Positions 9,445 through 21,587 of a stretch of 64,000 nt of DNA are shown here, piece by piece; position 1 is the first letter of the stretch; each line of letters opens with the position of its first letter. Source of the DNA: Saccharomyces mikatae IFO 1815. Its lineage: Eukaryota > Ascomycota > Saccharomycetes > Saccharomycetales > Saccharomycetaceae. The notes under the pieces are model-generated. The model made no database searches. It saw only the letters and a program-made list of their open reading frames with translations, and was not told the origin of the DNA. A program made the translations under genes and the position numbers. The stretch spans positions 558,001 to 622,000 of the forward strand of contig NC_079266.1 of the NCBI RefSeq assembly GCF_947241705.1. Direction: 5' to 3'.

Positions 9445-12042
9445 ATGTACTACGAATCTCAAGCGAGAACAAAGAAACGACATAGAATTACTGTGGTATG
9501 TACAAATTGCAAAAAAAGAAAAAGTAAGTGTGATCGAACAAAACCATGTGGAACATGTACACGACTGGGAGACGCTGACAGCTGTATTTACTTGAATGAT
9601 AATGCTGGGAAGTTAGAATCAGGTTCTACTTTAAATGGTATTGAACCTGTAAGGAAACAAACAAATCCTGTGGAAGGAACCAGTCCAGGGTTCATTAAAA
9701 AGAGAAAACTTCCACAACTCAAACAGAATAAAGATTATCGGCAAAGAACGCAAGAAGTAGAAAACCTAACATCTGGATTTTATTTACCGATACATGAAGA
9801 AGCCCCCTTATTTATTGACCTAATCCCTCATGGGTTTTATTTAGAAACCAAGAGATCTGCTGATAATCTATTTAGTCTGTTCACAGATAGAGCAATTGAA
9901 AACCGCGATCCTTACCTGCAAGCAATGGTAACATTTAGAAGTATTGCAATCAAGAAAATGATGAATAAATTAGGAAGTAAGGGAAATAATGTTAAAAATG
10001 GAAGTTTACCAAAATCGTTTGAAGCTTTATCCACATTCGATGCTGATGATGAACGTCATAATAGCAATGGTATTGTTGATAAGGGTAATAACTTCCGAAT
10101 GCACCAGACAATTCATAAGTCTTTGTTTAATAAGTTTGCGCAATACAGAGAAAATAATGCTACTAAATTTAGCGAAAGCTCTGAACCTATTGTAGCCAAA
10201 GATTATCTACCCCCTTTGAAAGTCCTAGAAAATGAAGTTTTAGTTCTTTTTGAGGAAAAGATATACGACACTATACCTATTTTCGATATGAAAGTTTTAC
10301 GTCATGAAATTAGGGTCTTCTATGAAAATATTGTAGAAAAAGGGAATTCAATCTCTGTAAAGCACTATGATCATATGGTTTTCTGCATAATTTTGTTAAT
10401 CATTAAAATATGTCGGCTTTCTGTCCAATTTTCTAAACTAACACCGTATATTTATCCAGTCCTTCAAGAAATTGATACATCCAAGTTTTTGGCCCTCGTT
10501 AAACTTTATTTGTTTGAGACAAAGGTCCTTAGAAAATGTAACTTATTACAATTACAATGTCTCATATTGCTAAGGTTCTTACATTGGTGTGCACCAGAAG
10601 ATGGTGATGGGACTGAAACTCAATACTGCCAAATCTTGATGGGAACAATAATATCATCATGTAAAGAAATGGGCATTAATTGGTACTGCTTTTCTCAACC
10701 ACAAAAATATACATTTAAAGTCAACCGGTGTACAAGACCTTCGTACGATATAATGAAAACAAGCGATTATGTGTCAATTTTTAGAAAAATTTGGAGTTAC
10801 GTTTTATTTTGGGACAGAAAAATGTGTTTTATTAGTGGTGAAGAATGCCAAGTCGGGAAAACCTTGCAATTTCATTTTAAAGAAGAAGGAGATACAACAA
10901 CATGGTACATGCAAATGTTGCCACTGGATAGCTTGATGAAAAAGATAAATGATACGTTAAATGATGACCCAGGGAGGGTAGATTTGAACTTATTACGCCG
11001 GCTGATTAGCGATTTGAAAAGTAAGTTTCACATTTTAGCAAGTCTGTCAAAGAACGGGAAACACACGATGAACCATTGTGATTTTGAAATGGAATGGATT
11101 ATTGATTTGTTCTCATTGAGCTTATTGCATGCAGAAATGATCTTTTATGAATATGACTGCAATATTGCAGAGTTTTACAAGAGTTTTCAAAACTTATGGG
11201 ATATGATGATTCATATTTCAGAGAAGTGCTATAACTACTTTTTCAACAGTGATGACTTGGAGGTGGATTCACTAGCCAAGTTTTATACTAACAGAATTGT
11301 GGAAATTGTAGCGAATAAAATCTTGGTCCTCATTCCCGCATTCATTCTTAGAGGAGATCGGTTCAAAACAATTCAGTATAATGATAAAAAGAAAATGGTT
11401 GAGTTCCTTTATGGTGTCTCTTCGGTGTATTTTAACGAATTTGGCTTCGAGTATTATCGTTGTTTCAAAAAAATGTTTACAGCTAAAATAAGCTATAAGA
11501 TCTTGAACCGCTCATGTGAAAAAGATGCATGGAGAATCATTTTGGAGTTTTTATTGAATGAACTAGAACTAGAAGAGAACGGTGATAGTTTGACAGATCC
11601 CAAAGATATGAGATTAAAAGACGCCTGTGTAATGATATCAGGATTTCACAAGGCGGTGCAAAAATATGGTAGATATGATTCAGATATCCTAAGTATATGG
11701 AATAACGAGTTTTATCCCATAGGAAAATACAACGATCATATGGTAGGCTTTAAGTTTCAGATGCGCGTAAAAGTAATGCAGGAGTTCTTGGATATGGAGA
11801 AGTATTCCGAGAAGTTTAATATTTTTTCATCCTTTTATGATCATGCTAGTTCACAATTAGCCAGACATACGGAAGCAGATACCAACGTAAGCACGACGAA
11901 TAAACGACTAGAGAAAAGACCCCAGAAGGAACTAGTGCAACAATCTGTATCAGCAGCTTTACCTGTCAACGATTTAATTGTTTCTGAGTTTGACATGATT
12001 CAAGATATTTTTGATCCTGTGGATTTTGTATCTTTTTTTTGA
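9445..12042 (+). CDS. OAF3: Zn2Cys6 transcription factor (oleate response repressor)
   Basis: Fungal zinc-cluster regulator; in S. cerevisiae Oaf3 acts as a repressor in the oleate-response network. The 865 residues compare with 863. The N-terminal cluster has six cysteines at 19, 22, 29, 35, 38 and 47, spaced C-X2-C-X6-C-X5-C-X2-C-X8-C, set in the basic KKRKSKCDRTKPC context. A linker and a long helical fungal transcription-factor middle region follow. The end is acidic/hydrophobic (FDMIQDIFDPVDFVSFF) and could be a regulatory patch. It is divergent from LAS1. Confidence 0.93.
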   Translation: MYYESQARTKKRHRITVVCTNCKKRKSKCDRTKPCGTCTRLGDADSCIYLNDNAGKLESGSTLNGIEPVRKQTNPVEGTSPGFIKKRKLPQLKQNKDYRQRTQEVENLTSGFYLPIHEEAPLFIDLIPHGFYLETKRSADNLFSLFTDRAIENRDPYLQAMVTFRSIAIKKMMNKLGSKGNNVKNGSLPKSFEALSTFDADDERHNSNGIVDKGNNFRMHQTIHKSLFNKFAQYRENNATKFSESSEPIVAKDYLPPLKVLENEVLVLFEEKIYDTIPIFDMKVLRHEIRVFYENIVEKGNSISVKHYDHMVFCIILLIIKICRLSVQFSKLTPYIYPVLQEIDTSKFLALVKLYLFETKVLRKCNLLQLQCLILLRFLHWCAPEDGDGTETQYCQILMGTIISSCKEMGINWYCFSQPQKYTFKVNRCTRPSYDIMKTSDYVSIFRKIWSYVLFWDRKMCFISGEECQVGKTLQFHFKEEGDTTTWYMQMLPLDSLMKKINDTLNDDPGRVDLNLLRRLISDLKSKFHILASLSKNGKHTMNHCDFEMEWIIDLFSLSLLHAEMIFYEYDCNIAEFYKSFQNLWDMMIHISEKCYNYFFNSDDLEVDSLAKFYTNRIVEIVANKILVLIPAFILRGDRFKTIQYNDKKKMVEFLYGVSSVYFNEFGFEYYRCFKKMFTAKISYKILNRSCEKDAWRIILEFLLNELELEENGDSLTDPKDMRLKDACVMISGFHKAVQKYGRYDSDILSIWNNEFYPIGKYNDHMVGFKFQMRVKVMQEFLDMEKYSEKFNIFSSFYDHASSQLARHTEADTNVSTTNKRLEKRPQKELVQQSVSAALPVNDLIVSEFDMIQDIFDPVDFVSFF

Positions 12043-12194
12043 ATGTCAGTTAAGAGGGACATCGGATAATATTTGCACAATCCTCTTCTTGCCAATTTAT
12101 TTCAACTTATTTTATTTGTGTTGTATATGTTACTACTTCATTCATATATGTATATATACAGAGTTAAAGAAGAAAATAAGGTTCACCTGTTCAT

Positions 12195-12788
12195 TTACAG
12201 GAATTCCTTTGCTTTTTTGGCGTAAGCATGACAATCTCTCAGCCATTGTTTATATTCCTTCAGAGATCCTATCTTCTCGCCGTAATAGTCTGGAACAGGA
12301 TTACTAAAGCTCTGAGAAGAGGCATCAACTCTATTATTGATAATATGCTTCAAAAACTCTTTATTCTTGTCATTGAACTGTGTCAATTGCCGGTTGTGGG
12401 CGAGCTTGAACACTTGTGAGCCAACTATGGGGCCCAATAAGTAGCCCAATGTACCAGAGACTATTATTCCTGCTGAAATAACAGTTAATGGGTCGAATCC
12501 GAAAAGCAATTGGGTGGGGTCTATTTCCATAGTAGACAGGTAAGCCCATGAAATGTTACACCCCAAGAGCCCAGTAAACAGCGAAGAACCAACATTTATT
12601 CTACGTTGTTGCTTTCTTAACTTGAAGAAATTGGACCATGTCAAGTTAGTCGAGTCTTGGAGGGATGCGGGCTGAGAATATGGTCTTAAGGGTAATATCG
12701 TTGTGGTTGCGCGCAATGTGGCAGCAGTGAGAGATGGTTGCCTAATTAAAAACCTTTGTTGTGACAGTTTAGCGACACTGGTAAACAT
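12195..12788 (-). CDS. PAM17: TIM23 import motor subunit Pam17
   Basis: Inner-membrane subunit of the presequence-translocase-associated motor; it helps assemble Pam16-Pam18 for import into the matrix. The ATG at 12788 gives 197 residues, equal to S. cerevisiae Pam17. The N terminus (MFTSVAKLSQQRFLIRQPSL...LRPYSQ) is basic and lacks acids, like a cleavable presequence. Two membrane segments follow, around residues 75-95 (GSSLFTGLLGCNISWAYLS) and 105-135 (LTVISAGIIVSGTLGYLLGPI). A second in-frame ATG 25 codons upstream (12863) would add MQTTRIVVLWRSKQEY... I chose the shorter form by length. Confidence 0.93.
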   Translation of the reverse strand: MFTSVAKLSQQRFLIRQPSLTAATLRATTTILPLRPYSQPASLQDSTNLTWSNFFKLRKQQRRINVGSSLFTGLLGCNISWAYLSTMEIDPTQLLFGFDPLTVISAGIIVSGTLGYLLGPIVGSQVFKLAHNRQLTQFNDKNKEFLKHIINNRVDASSQSFSNPVPDYYGEKIGSLKEYKQWLRDCHAYAKKAKEFL

Positions 12789-13012
12789 TTTGAAAAGGTA
12801 GAAAATGTGTGCTGAATATTCTTGCTTACTTCGCCAGAGTACTACTATCCTTGTAGTTTGCATTAATATAACTTGGATTTTTTTATAATCTTATTATATG
12901 TACGTATTAGATGACATGACATATAAAAAGCAGAAAGTTAAACATATAAATAAATAATAGTATGGAGTAGAACAACTATAAGACAATAAATAAAGTATCC
13001 ATTCTTACCGGA

Positions 13013-14850
<1,838 letters not shown>

Positions 14851-17082
14851 ATGTCTACTGCCGCTGCCCATCATAACGCTGCAAAATCTGTTGCTCATGT
14901 ACCTCAGGCGTCCCGACGGTACAGGAACTCATACAATGGATTCGTGTACAATATCCATACGTGGCTGTATGACCTTTCCGTGTTTCTTTTTAATATTCTG
15001 TTCACTATTTTCTTTAGAGAAATTAAGGTACGTGGTGCGTACAATGTTCCTGAAGTTGGTGTGCCCACTATCCTCGTGTGTGCCCCTCACGCAAATCAGT
15101 TTATCGACCCGGCCTTAGTAATGGTCCAAACCCGTTTGCTTAAAACGTCAGCTGGGGAGTCCCGGTCTAGAATGCCCTGCTTTATCACTGCTGAGTCTAG
15201 TTTTAAGAAAAGATTTATCTCTCTGTTCGGTCACGCTTTGGGTGGTATCCCTGTGCCTAGACCCCAAGATAACCTCAAATCAGTAGATGAAAACCTCGAA
15301 ATCTACGCTCCAGACTTGAAGAACCACCCGGAAATCATAAAGGGCCGTTCTAGGAACCCACAGACGACTCCGGTGAACTTCACAAAAAGGTTTTCGGCAA
15401 AGTCTTTACTTGGGCTACCCAACTACTTGAGTAATGCTCAAATTAAGGAGATTCCAGATGACGAAACGATAATCTTGTCTTCTTCATTCAAAACGTCCAA
15501 GTCAAAGGTGGTGGAGCTCTTAACCAACGGTACTAATTTCAAATATGCTGAGAAAATAGACAACACGGAAACTTTCCAGAGTGTTTTCGACCACTTGCAT
15601 ACAAAGGGCTGTGTGGGCATTTTCCCTGAAGGCGGATCTCATGACCGTCCTTCGTTGCTGCCTATTAAGGCAGGTGTGGCCATTATGGCTCTCGGCACAG
15701 TAGCCGCCGATCCCAATATGAAAGTGGCCGTTGTACCCTGTGGACTGCACTATTTCCATCGAAACAAGTTTAGATCTAGAGCTGTGTTAGAATACGGCGA
15801 ACCGATCGTTGTAGATGGTAAATATGGTGAGATGTACAAGGATTCCCCGCGCGAGACTGTTTCCAAATTGTTGAAGAAGATTACAAATTCCTTGTTTTCT
15901 GTCACCGAAAATGCCCCAGACTACGACACTTTAATGGTCATCCAAGCTGCAAGAAGATTATATCAACCGCTAAAGGTTAAGTTGCCTCTACCCGCTATTG
16001 TAGAAATCAACAGGAGACTACTTTTTGGCTATTCCAAATTTAAGGACGACCCAAGAATCATTCATTTGAAAGAACTTGTATATGATTACAACAAAAAATT
16101 GGATTCTGTTGGTTTGAAAGACCATCAAGTGATGCAATTAAAAACTACCAAATTGGAAGCTTTGAGATGTTTTGTAATCCTCGTCACTCGATTGGTTAAA
16201 CTTATCGTTTTTGCTATACTATCGCTTCCAGGGTCCATTCTCTTCACACCGATTTTCATTATTTGTCATGTATATTCTGAAAAGAAGGCAAAAGAGGGTC
16301 TGAAGAAATCGTTGGTTAAGATCAAAGGAACAGATTTGTTAGCCACATGGAAGCTTATCGTGGCGCTGATATTGGCTCCCATTTTATATGTTACCTATTC
16401 AGTTTTACTGATTTTTTTGGCAGAGAAGCAACATTATTACCGTGTTTGGGTTCCTTCCAATAATTTATTTTTGCAATTCGTCTATTTCTATTCTATATTG
16501 GTTTTCACAACCTACTCCTCTTTGAAAACAGGCGAAATTGGCGTGGATCTTTTCAAATCTTTAAGACCGCTTTTCGTTTCCATTGTATATCCAGGTAAAA
16601 AAATCGAAGAGATTCAAGCCACAAGAAAGAATTTGAGTCTGGAATTGACTGCTGTTTGCAATGATTTAGGACCATTGGTCTTTCCTGATTACGAAAAATT
16701 GGCCACTGAAATTTTCTCGAAGAGAGAGGATTATGACGTTTCTTCTGATACAGAGTCGTCTATAAGCCGTATGGGTGCTCAACCCAGAAGTCGTTCATCT
16801 TCTATACATTCGATTGGCTCACAAGCTTCTAATGCACTATCAAGAGTGAACTCAAGAGGCTCATTGACTGATATCCCAATCTTTTCTGATGCAAGGCAAG
16901 GACATTGGAAAAGCGAGGGAGAAACTAGTGAGGAAGAAGACGAATTTGATGAGAAAAACAAAGCGACTGCTGAAATTGCACAAAGATCTGATTTGAACAA
17001 GGAAAACGGTCGCGATATGGACATATCCTCGAAGATTGCTTCACTAGTAAGACAGAAAAGAGAACACGAAAAGAAGGAATAA
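14851..17082 (+). CDS. GPT2: Glycerol-3-phosphate/DHAP sn-1 acyltransferase
   Basis: ER membrane enzyme that makes lysophosphatidic acid from glycerol-3-phosphate (or DHAP), the first step of phospholipid and triacylglycerol synthesis. The ATG at 14851 gives 743 residues, as in S. cerevisiae Gpt2. The frame stays open 28 codons upstream but without an ATG. A membrane segment near residues 40-60 precedes acyltransferase block I (APHANQFIDPA) and block III (FPEGGSHDRPSLLPIK). Three further hydrophobic segments lie around residues 440-470, 500-525 and 535-560. The Ser-rich tail (SSDTESSISRMG, RSRSSSIHSIGS) looks like a phosphorylation region. SCT1 is the paralogue. Confidence 0.95.
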   Translation: MSTAAAHHNAAKSVAHVPQASRRYRNSYNGFVYNIHTWLYDLSVFLFNILFTIFFREIKVRGAYNVPEVGVPTILVCAPHANQFIDPALVMVQTRLLKTSAGESRSRMPCFITAESSFKKRFISLFGHALGGIPVPRPQDNLKSVDENLEIYAPDLKNHPEIIKGRSRNPQTTPVNFTKRFSAKSLLGLPNYLSNAQIKEIPDDETIILSSSFKTSKSKVVELLTNGTNFKYAEKIDNTETFQSVFDHLHTKGCVGIFPEGGSHDRPSLLPIKAGVAIMALGTVAADPNMKVAVVPCGLHYFHRNKFRSRAVLEYGEPIVVDGKYGEMYKDSPRETVSKLLKKITNSLFSVTENAPDYDTLMVIQAARRLYQPLKVKLPLPAIVEINRRLLFGYSKFKDDPRIIHLKELVYDYNKKLDSVGLKDHQVMQLKTTKLEALRCFVILVTRLVKLIVFAILSLPGSILFTPIFIICHVYSEKKAKEGLKKSLVKIKGTDLLATWKLIVALILAPILYVTYSVLLIFLAEKQHYYRVWVPSNNLFLQFVYFYSILVFTTYSSLKTGEIGVDLFKSLRPLFVSIVYPGKKIEEIQATRKNLSLELTAVCNDLGPLVFPDYEKLATEIFSKREDYDVSSDTESSISRMGAQPRSRSSSIHSIGSQASNALSRVNSRGSLTDIPIFSDARQGHWKSEGETSEEEDEFDEKNKATAEIAQRSDLNKENGRDMDISSKIASLVRQKREHEKKE

Positions 17083-17259
17083 CCGCAAAAAAATCAAAAC
17101 AAGATTGAACAGAAAAGCACTTCAGCGTTTGTATATAATAATATGAAAGTAACTACCAAAAAACATTAAAAAGTAACATTTCTACTTAGGAAAAAAAAAT
17201 GTATATCTAAGTAATGACAACAATAATAACTAAAACCAAGAAAAATGCTTATGAGTCTA

Positions 17260-17841
17260 CTAATCTTCGCCAATCGGTATTTCATCTTTCAATACTCTAT
17301 TTAACTTGACCTTGATCTCATTCTGGGAGTCGCCTCTCAAGATATCTGATACAAACCAGACGTCACAATCTAACTGCACCATTTCAAGCGACCCCTTTAA
17401 AACACCACATAATATGTTGGAATACCAGAGCGACTTCATAGCGTCCATAGGTAACTCCACGAAATCAGCCAATGGGTTCTCGTCCAAGATCAACGAAAAC
17501 ATATCCTTATTATGTGACCAGTTCGTTATACTGGGTGTGATATTCAAAAATATTTTGAACGCACACTTACTCAGTACTTCGCTTGTCTTTACTAAAGTCT
17601 CGCACCGTGGCAACGCCGTCCTGGCCAAGAAATCCTCAATAAGCCTACAGCCGATATTATATCCCATACTATATAGATGATCATTCACTTTGTTAAAATC
17701 ACGTTCATAATCTTGACACAATTGTGCCACTATGGAACCATATGTTAGCGTAAATAACTCTGTATTGATCTTTTCTGTCTTATTTTTCCAGATTTCTTCT
17801 CCCATGGCTTTTAAGGACCTCGACTGAGTGGTGGATACCAT
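17260..17841 (-). CDS. BET3: TRAPP core subunit Bet3
   Basis: Core subunit of the TRAPP tethering complexes, which are exchange factors for the Rab Ypt1 in ER-to-Golgi and later traffic. The 193 residues equal S. cerevisiae Bet3. The conserved acylated cysteine is present at residue 80 (ARTALPRCETL), in the hydrophobic channel of the TRAPP fold. The GYNIGCRLIEDFLAR segment and the C-terminal LCGVLKGSLEMVQLDCDVWFVSDIL block are family hallmarks. It converges on GPT2 with a gap of about 177 bp. Confidence 0.96.
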   Translation of the reverse strand: MVSTTQSRSLKAMGEEIWKNKTEKINTELFTLTYGSIVAQLCQDYERDFNKVNDHLYSMGYNIGCRLIEDFLARTALPRCETLVKTSEVLSKCAFKIFLNITPSITNWSHNKDMFSLILDENPLADFVELPMDAMKSLWYSNILCGVLKGSLEMVQLDCDVWFVSDILRGDSQNEIKVKLNRVLKDEIPIGED

Positions 17842-17968
17842 TTTCGATCGTGTTCTGGTTATGAATGAGCACTTGAATGGTTACTTTATGCTCCTACTTC
17901 CATGACTATGAGTTGTCGCAACTCTATTTTACTATTCTATAATCTTGAATTTCATCATGTTATCAAGC

Positions 17969-17975
17969 CGGGTAA
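17969..17975 (+). promoter_or_regulatory. Reb1 site upstream of BET3
   Basis: CGGGTAA, the core Reb1 word, about 130 bp upstream of the BET3 start. Confidence 0.55.
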
Positions 17976-18273
17976 CATTGGGCGATCATCTTGCCCATTC
18001 TTTAGTTAAAACGTATGCCGGTTTTAAATTGCTTGAGCGCCCCTGCTAAAGTTATTAAGGTCCGTATCTACCGATCTATATCCAAGTGCATTTCCAGTAC
18101 TCGCTTAACGAGCCTGGCATTCCTTATGTCAACAATAGCGGAAATCACTACAACAGCAACACAGGAATTGCATACTTTCCTTTTCGGTAATTATTCCTTC
18201 AGGCCCTTTTTTTACGAATGCGTCAATATTTACTCACTTTTCACGTATTACTATTTCTGGAAATGCCTTCATA

Positions 18274-18295
18274 CACGTGACATTACAAATTGTGG
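18274..18295 (+). promoter_or_regulatory. Cbf1 plus Met31/32-like module upstream of MET1
   Basis: CACGTG followed by A at 18274-18280 is the Cbf1 E-box, and AAATTGTGG at 18287-18295 is one base from the Met31/Met32 word AAACTGTGG. The pair, spaced by 7 bases and about 300 bp before the MET1 ATG, is the standard layout that recruits Met4 to sulfur-assimilation genes. Confidence 0.7.
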
Positions 18296-18584
18296 TGAAA
18301 AATGGTTCATGCAATAAACTGTGAGCGGACTCAAAATGAAATTTATTTCACTATGGATGAATCATCACTAATACACTTGCTACATAAAGCTAGGTATACT
18401 TAAGACAAAAAATGATATATATATATTTGAATGCACGTATATATATATATGTGTATATATGTATACTTTTTTTCTTGCACGATTCTGCAAAAGTAACACG
18501 GTTCATTTTGAATTGTTTGGATATTACATTGAAAAGAAACAAGAATAAATAGAGTGATAGATAGATCAATAGAATTCCGAAAGA

Positions 18585-20360
18585 ATGGTACGAGACTTGT
18601 TAACACTGCCCACTTCATTACCATTGATTACTGCCGGTTTTGCTACCGATCAAGTCCATTTGCTTGTTGGTACAGGGTCCACTGACTCAATCAGCGTTTG
18701 TAAGAATAGAATCCACTCCGTTTTGAATGCTGGTGGAAATCCCGTAGTGGTGAATCCCTCGTCGCCAACTCACACTAAACAACTACAGTCGGAATTTGGC
18801 CACTTTGATAAATTTCAAATAATAGAGAGGGACTTTACTTTATCCGATTTAACTACTTTAGGGAGAGTGCTTGTGTGCAAAGTTGTAGATAGAGTGTTCG
18901 TAGACCTACCCATAACTCAAGGTAGCCTATGCAATGAGATCTTTTGGCAATGCCAGAAACTGAGAATTCCTATAAACACGTTCCATAAACCAGAGTTTTC
19001 CACATTCAACATGATACCTACGTGGGTCGACCCAAAAGGTAGCGGCTTACAGATTGCAGTTACTACGAACGGTAATGGGTACATATTGGCCAACAGGATA
19101 AAAAGAGACATAATATCTCATTTACCCCCCAATATATCTGAAGTGGTGGTAAATATGGGATACTTGAAGGACCGAATTATAAACGAAGATCATAAGGCTC
19201 TGTTGAAGGAAAAATACTATCAAACTGATATGTCATTATCTGGATTTGGCTACGGATTAGATGAAGATGGTTGGGAAAGTCATAAGTTTAACAAACTAAT
19301 CCGTGAATTTGAAATGACCAGTAGGGAACAAAGACTCAAAAGAACCAGATGGTTATCGCAGGTAATGGAATATTATCCAATGAACAAGTTGAGTGACATT
19401 AAGTTAGAGGATTTCGAAACTTCTTCCTCTACAAATAAGAAGATAAAACAAGAAACTACTTCAGATAGCGCAATTCCTCCTATAGATGAAAAAATCGAAA
19501 ATAGCTCAAAACAATTGCAGTTATTGGATGTTGGCAAAAAGGAAGGTTCTAAAAAACTGGGGAAGATTTCGTTGGTCGGAAGCGGTCCAGGCTCAGTATC
19601 CATGCTAACAATAGGTGCGTTACAGGAGATAAAGACTGCGGATATAATTTTAGCTGACAAGCTAGTGCCACAAGCTATTTTAGACTTGATACCTTCTAAT
19701 ACTGAAACGTTTATAGCTAAAAAATTTCCCGGTAATGCTGAACGTGCACAACAGGAATTACTTGCCAAAGGATTAGAATCGTTGGCTAATGGATTGAAAG
19801 TGGTACGTTTGAAGCAAGGTGATCCATATATTTTTGGTCGTGGTGGTGAAGAATTCAACTTTTTCAAGGATCATGGATATATTCCATCAGTTCTTCCAGG
19901 CATAAGTTCTTCTCTAGCATGTACTGTAATGGCTCAAATCCCTGCTACGCAACGTGATATTGCGGATCAAGTACTCATATGTACTGGAACTGGCAGAAAG
20001 GGTGCTCTGCCCAAAATCCCTGAATTTGTTGAAAGCAGGACTACTGTTTTTTTAATGGCATTGCATCGCGCCAACGTCCTGATCACAGAATTGTTAAAAC
20101 ATGGTTGGGATAGTGATGTTCCCGCTGCAATCGTCGAGAGAGGTTCATGCCCTGATCAACGTGTAACTAGAACTCTTCTTAAGTGGGTGCCACAAGTGGT
20201 AGAAGAGATTGGTTCAAGGCCCCCGGGTGTCTTGGTTGTAGGTAAAGCTGTGAATGTATTGGCTGAACAAGATCTATTGAATTTTGATGAATCAAGAAAA
20301 TTTGTCATTGATGAAGGTTTCAGAGAATTCGAGGTTGACACGGATAGCCTATTTAAATAA
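18585..20360 (+). CDS. MET1: Uroporphyrinogen III C-methyltransferase (siroheme synthesis)
   Basis: S-adenosylmethionine-dependent enzyme that methylates uroporphyrinogen III to precorrin-2. It leads to siroheme, the cofactor of sulfite reductase, and so is needed for sulfate assimilation. The 591 residues compare with 593. The N-terminal part (about 1-250) is a CysG-like region starting PLITAGFATDQVHLLVGTGS. The C-terminal methyltransferase domain starts near residue 328 with KISLVGSGPGSVSMLT and continues through ADIILADKLV, VVRLKQGDPYIFGRGGEE (near 415), VLPGISSSLA and the ATQRDIAD loop. The Cbf1/Met31-type promoter words support methionine control. Confidence 0.96.
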   Translation: MVRDLLTLPTSLPLITAGFATDQVHLLVGTGSTDSISVCKNRIHSVLNAGGNPVVVNPSSPTHTKQLQSEFGHFDKFQIIERDFTLSDLTTLGRVLVCKVVDRVFVDLPITQGSLCNEIFWQCQKLRIPINTFHKPEFSTFNMIPTWVDPKGSGLQIAVTTNGNGYILANRIKRDIISHLPPNISEVVVNMGYLKDRIINEDHKALLKEKYYQTDMSLSGFGYGLDEDGWESHKFNKLIREFEMTSREQRLKRTRWLSQVMEYYPMNKLSDIKLEDFETSSSTNKKIKQETTSDSAIPPIDEKIENSSKQLQLLDVGKKEGSKKLGKISLVGSGPGSVSMLTIGALQEIKTADIILADKLVPQAILDLIPSNTETFIAKKFPGNAERAQQELLAKGLESLANGLKVVRLKQGDPYIFGRGGEEFNFFKDHGYIPSVLPGISSSLACTVMAQIPATQRDIADQVLICTGTGRKGALPKIPEFVESRTTVFLMALHRANVLITELLKHGWDSDVPAAIVERGSCPDQRVTRTLLKWVPQVVEEIGSRPPGVLVVGKAVNVLAEQDLLNFDESRKFVIDEGFREFEVDTDSLFK

Positions 20361-20528
20361 TGTGAATTTGTATATAGAAATAAGATATCATTCAACTGCC
20401 AACATTAGACATTTATAGTCAGTTAATGAGTCACTATGTTCCGGATTATTGAAGAAAAAGACGCTTTGAGTACTGAAAAAATACTCTAACGAAATTGCAA
20501 AGAACCTGCAGCGAGAGGGCAAACAAGA

Positions 20529-21587
20529 ATGATAGGTAAACGGTTTTTCCAAACAAACAGCAAAAAAATTGCTTTTGCATTTGATATTGATGGCGTATTA
20601 TTCAGGGGTAAGAAACCAATTGCAGGCGCCAGCGACGCATTAAAACTACTAAATCAAAATAAGATTCCATATATTTTACTCACTAATGGAGGAGGGTTCT
20701 CTGAGAAAGCACGTACAGAGTTTATTTCGAGCAAGTTGAACGTTGATGTATCACCTTTGCAAATCATTCAAAGTCATACTCCTTACAAGTCTCTTGTTCA
20801 CAAATATTCAAGGATCTTGGCAGTTGGCACACCTTCCGTGAGAGACGTCGCAGAGGGCTATGGATTTCAAGATGTTGTCCACCAAACCGATATTGTGAGA
20901 TATAATAGAGATATTACACCATTTAGTGGGCTGTCTGACGAACAACTGCTGGAGTATTCTAAAGAAATTCCAAGTTTAACCACTAAGAAGTTCGATGCTG
21001 TCTTGGTATTCAATGATCCTCATGATTGGGCTGCAGATATACAAATTATCTCCGATGCAATTAATAGTGAAAATGGTATGTTGAATACTATGAGAGGTGA
21101 GAAAAGTGGCAAACCCTCAATTCCTATTTACTTTTCAAACCAGGATTTGCTATGGGCCAATCCCTACAAGTTAAACAGATTTGGACAAGGTGCCTTTCGC
21201 TTGTTAGTTAGAAGGCTTTACTCTGAGTTAAATGGTGAGTCCTTGCAAGATTATACTTTGGGTAAACCAACAAAGTTAACTTACGATTTTGCACATCATA
21301 TTCTCATTGATTGGGAAAAAAGATTGTGCGGAAAAATAGACGATTCTGTGAACCAGAAGCTGCCTCCGTTAGGTACTAAACCTTCGACCTCACCATTCCA
21401 CTCGGTTTTCATGGTGGGTGATAATCCGGCAAGTGATATCATTGGAGCTCAGAATTACGGTTGGAACAGTTGTTTGGTTAAAACGGGAGTGTATAAGGAA
21501 GGTGATGACTTAAAGGAATGTAAACCTACGCTGATTGTAAATGATGTATTTGATGCGGTCACGAAAGCATTGGAAAAATACGCATGA
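20529..21587 (+). CDS. Mitochondrial HAD-superfamily phosphatase-like protein (YKR070W)
   Basis: Orthologue of YKR070W, an unnamed gene whose product is found in mitochondria. The 352 residues equal the S. cerevisiae length. The N terminus MIGKRFFQTNSKK is basic, like a presequence. HAD motif I is FDIDGVLFRG (nucleophile Asp19, then Asp21). A cap domain follows LLTNGGGFSEKARTEF (motif II area), and the C-terminal motif IV is FMVGDNPASDIIGAQNYGW. The layout with NGGG and GDNPASD matches the CECR5-type HAD IIA group. The substrate is unknown, and I would not assign one. Confidence 0.92.
   Translation: MIGKRFFQTNSKKIAFAFDIDGVLFRGKKPIAGASDALKLLNQNKIPYILLTNGGGFSEKARTEFISSKLNVDVSPLQIIQSHTPYKSLVHKYSRILAVGTPSVRDVAEGYGFQDVVHQTDIVRYNRDITPFSGLSDEQLLEYSKEIPSLTTKKFDAVLVFNDPHDWAADIQIISDAINSENGMLNTMRGEKSGKPSIPIYFSNQDLLWANPYKLNRFGQGAFRLLVRRLYSELNGESLQDYTLGKPTKLTYDFAHHILIDWEKRLCGKIDDSVNQKLPPLGTKPSTSPFHSVFMVGDNPASDIIGAQNYGWNSCLVKTGVYKEGDDLKECKPTLIVNDVFDAVTKALEKYA

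Larger units (their letters stand above)
17842..18584. promoter_or_regulatory. BET3-MET1 divergent region
   Basis: This 743-bp region holds a Reb1 word near BET3, a sulfur-control module near 18.27 kb, and an AT/TA dinucleotide-rich stretch at about 18414-18470 with several TATATATA runs ahead of MET1. An open frame at 18015-18317 is not convincing as a gene. Confidence 0.5.

Noticed and set aside
18015-18317. 100-codon plus-strand frame in the BET3-MET1 gap
   Set aside because: It covers the Cbf1/Met31 module and has no protein family likeness; likely chance.
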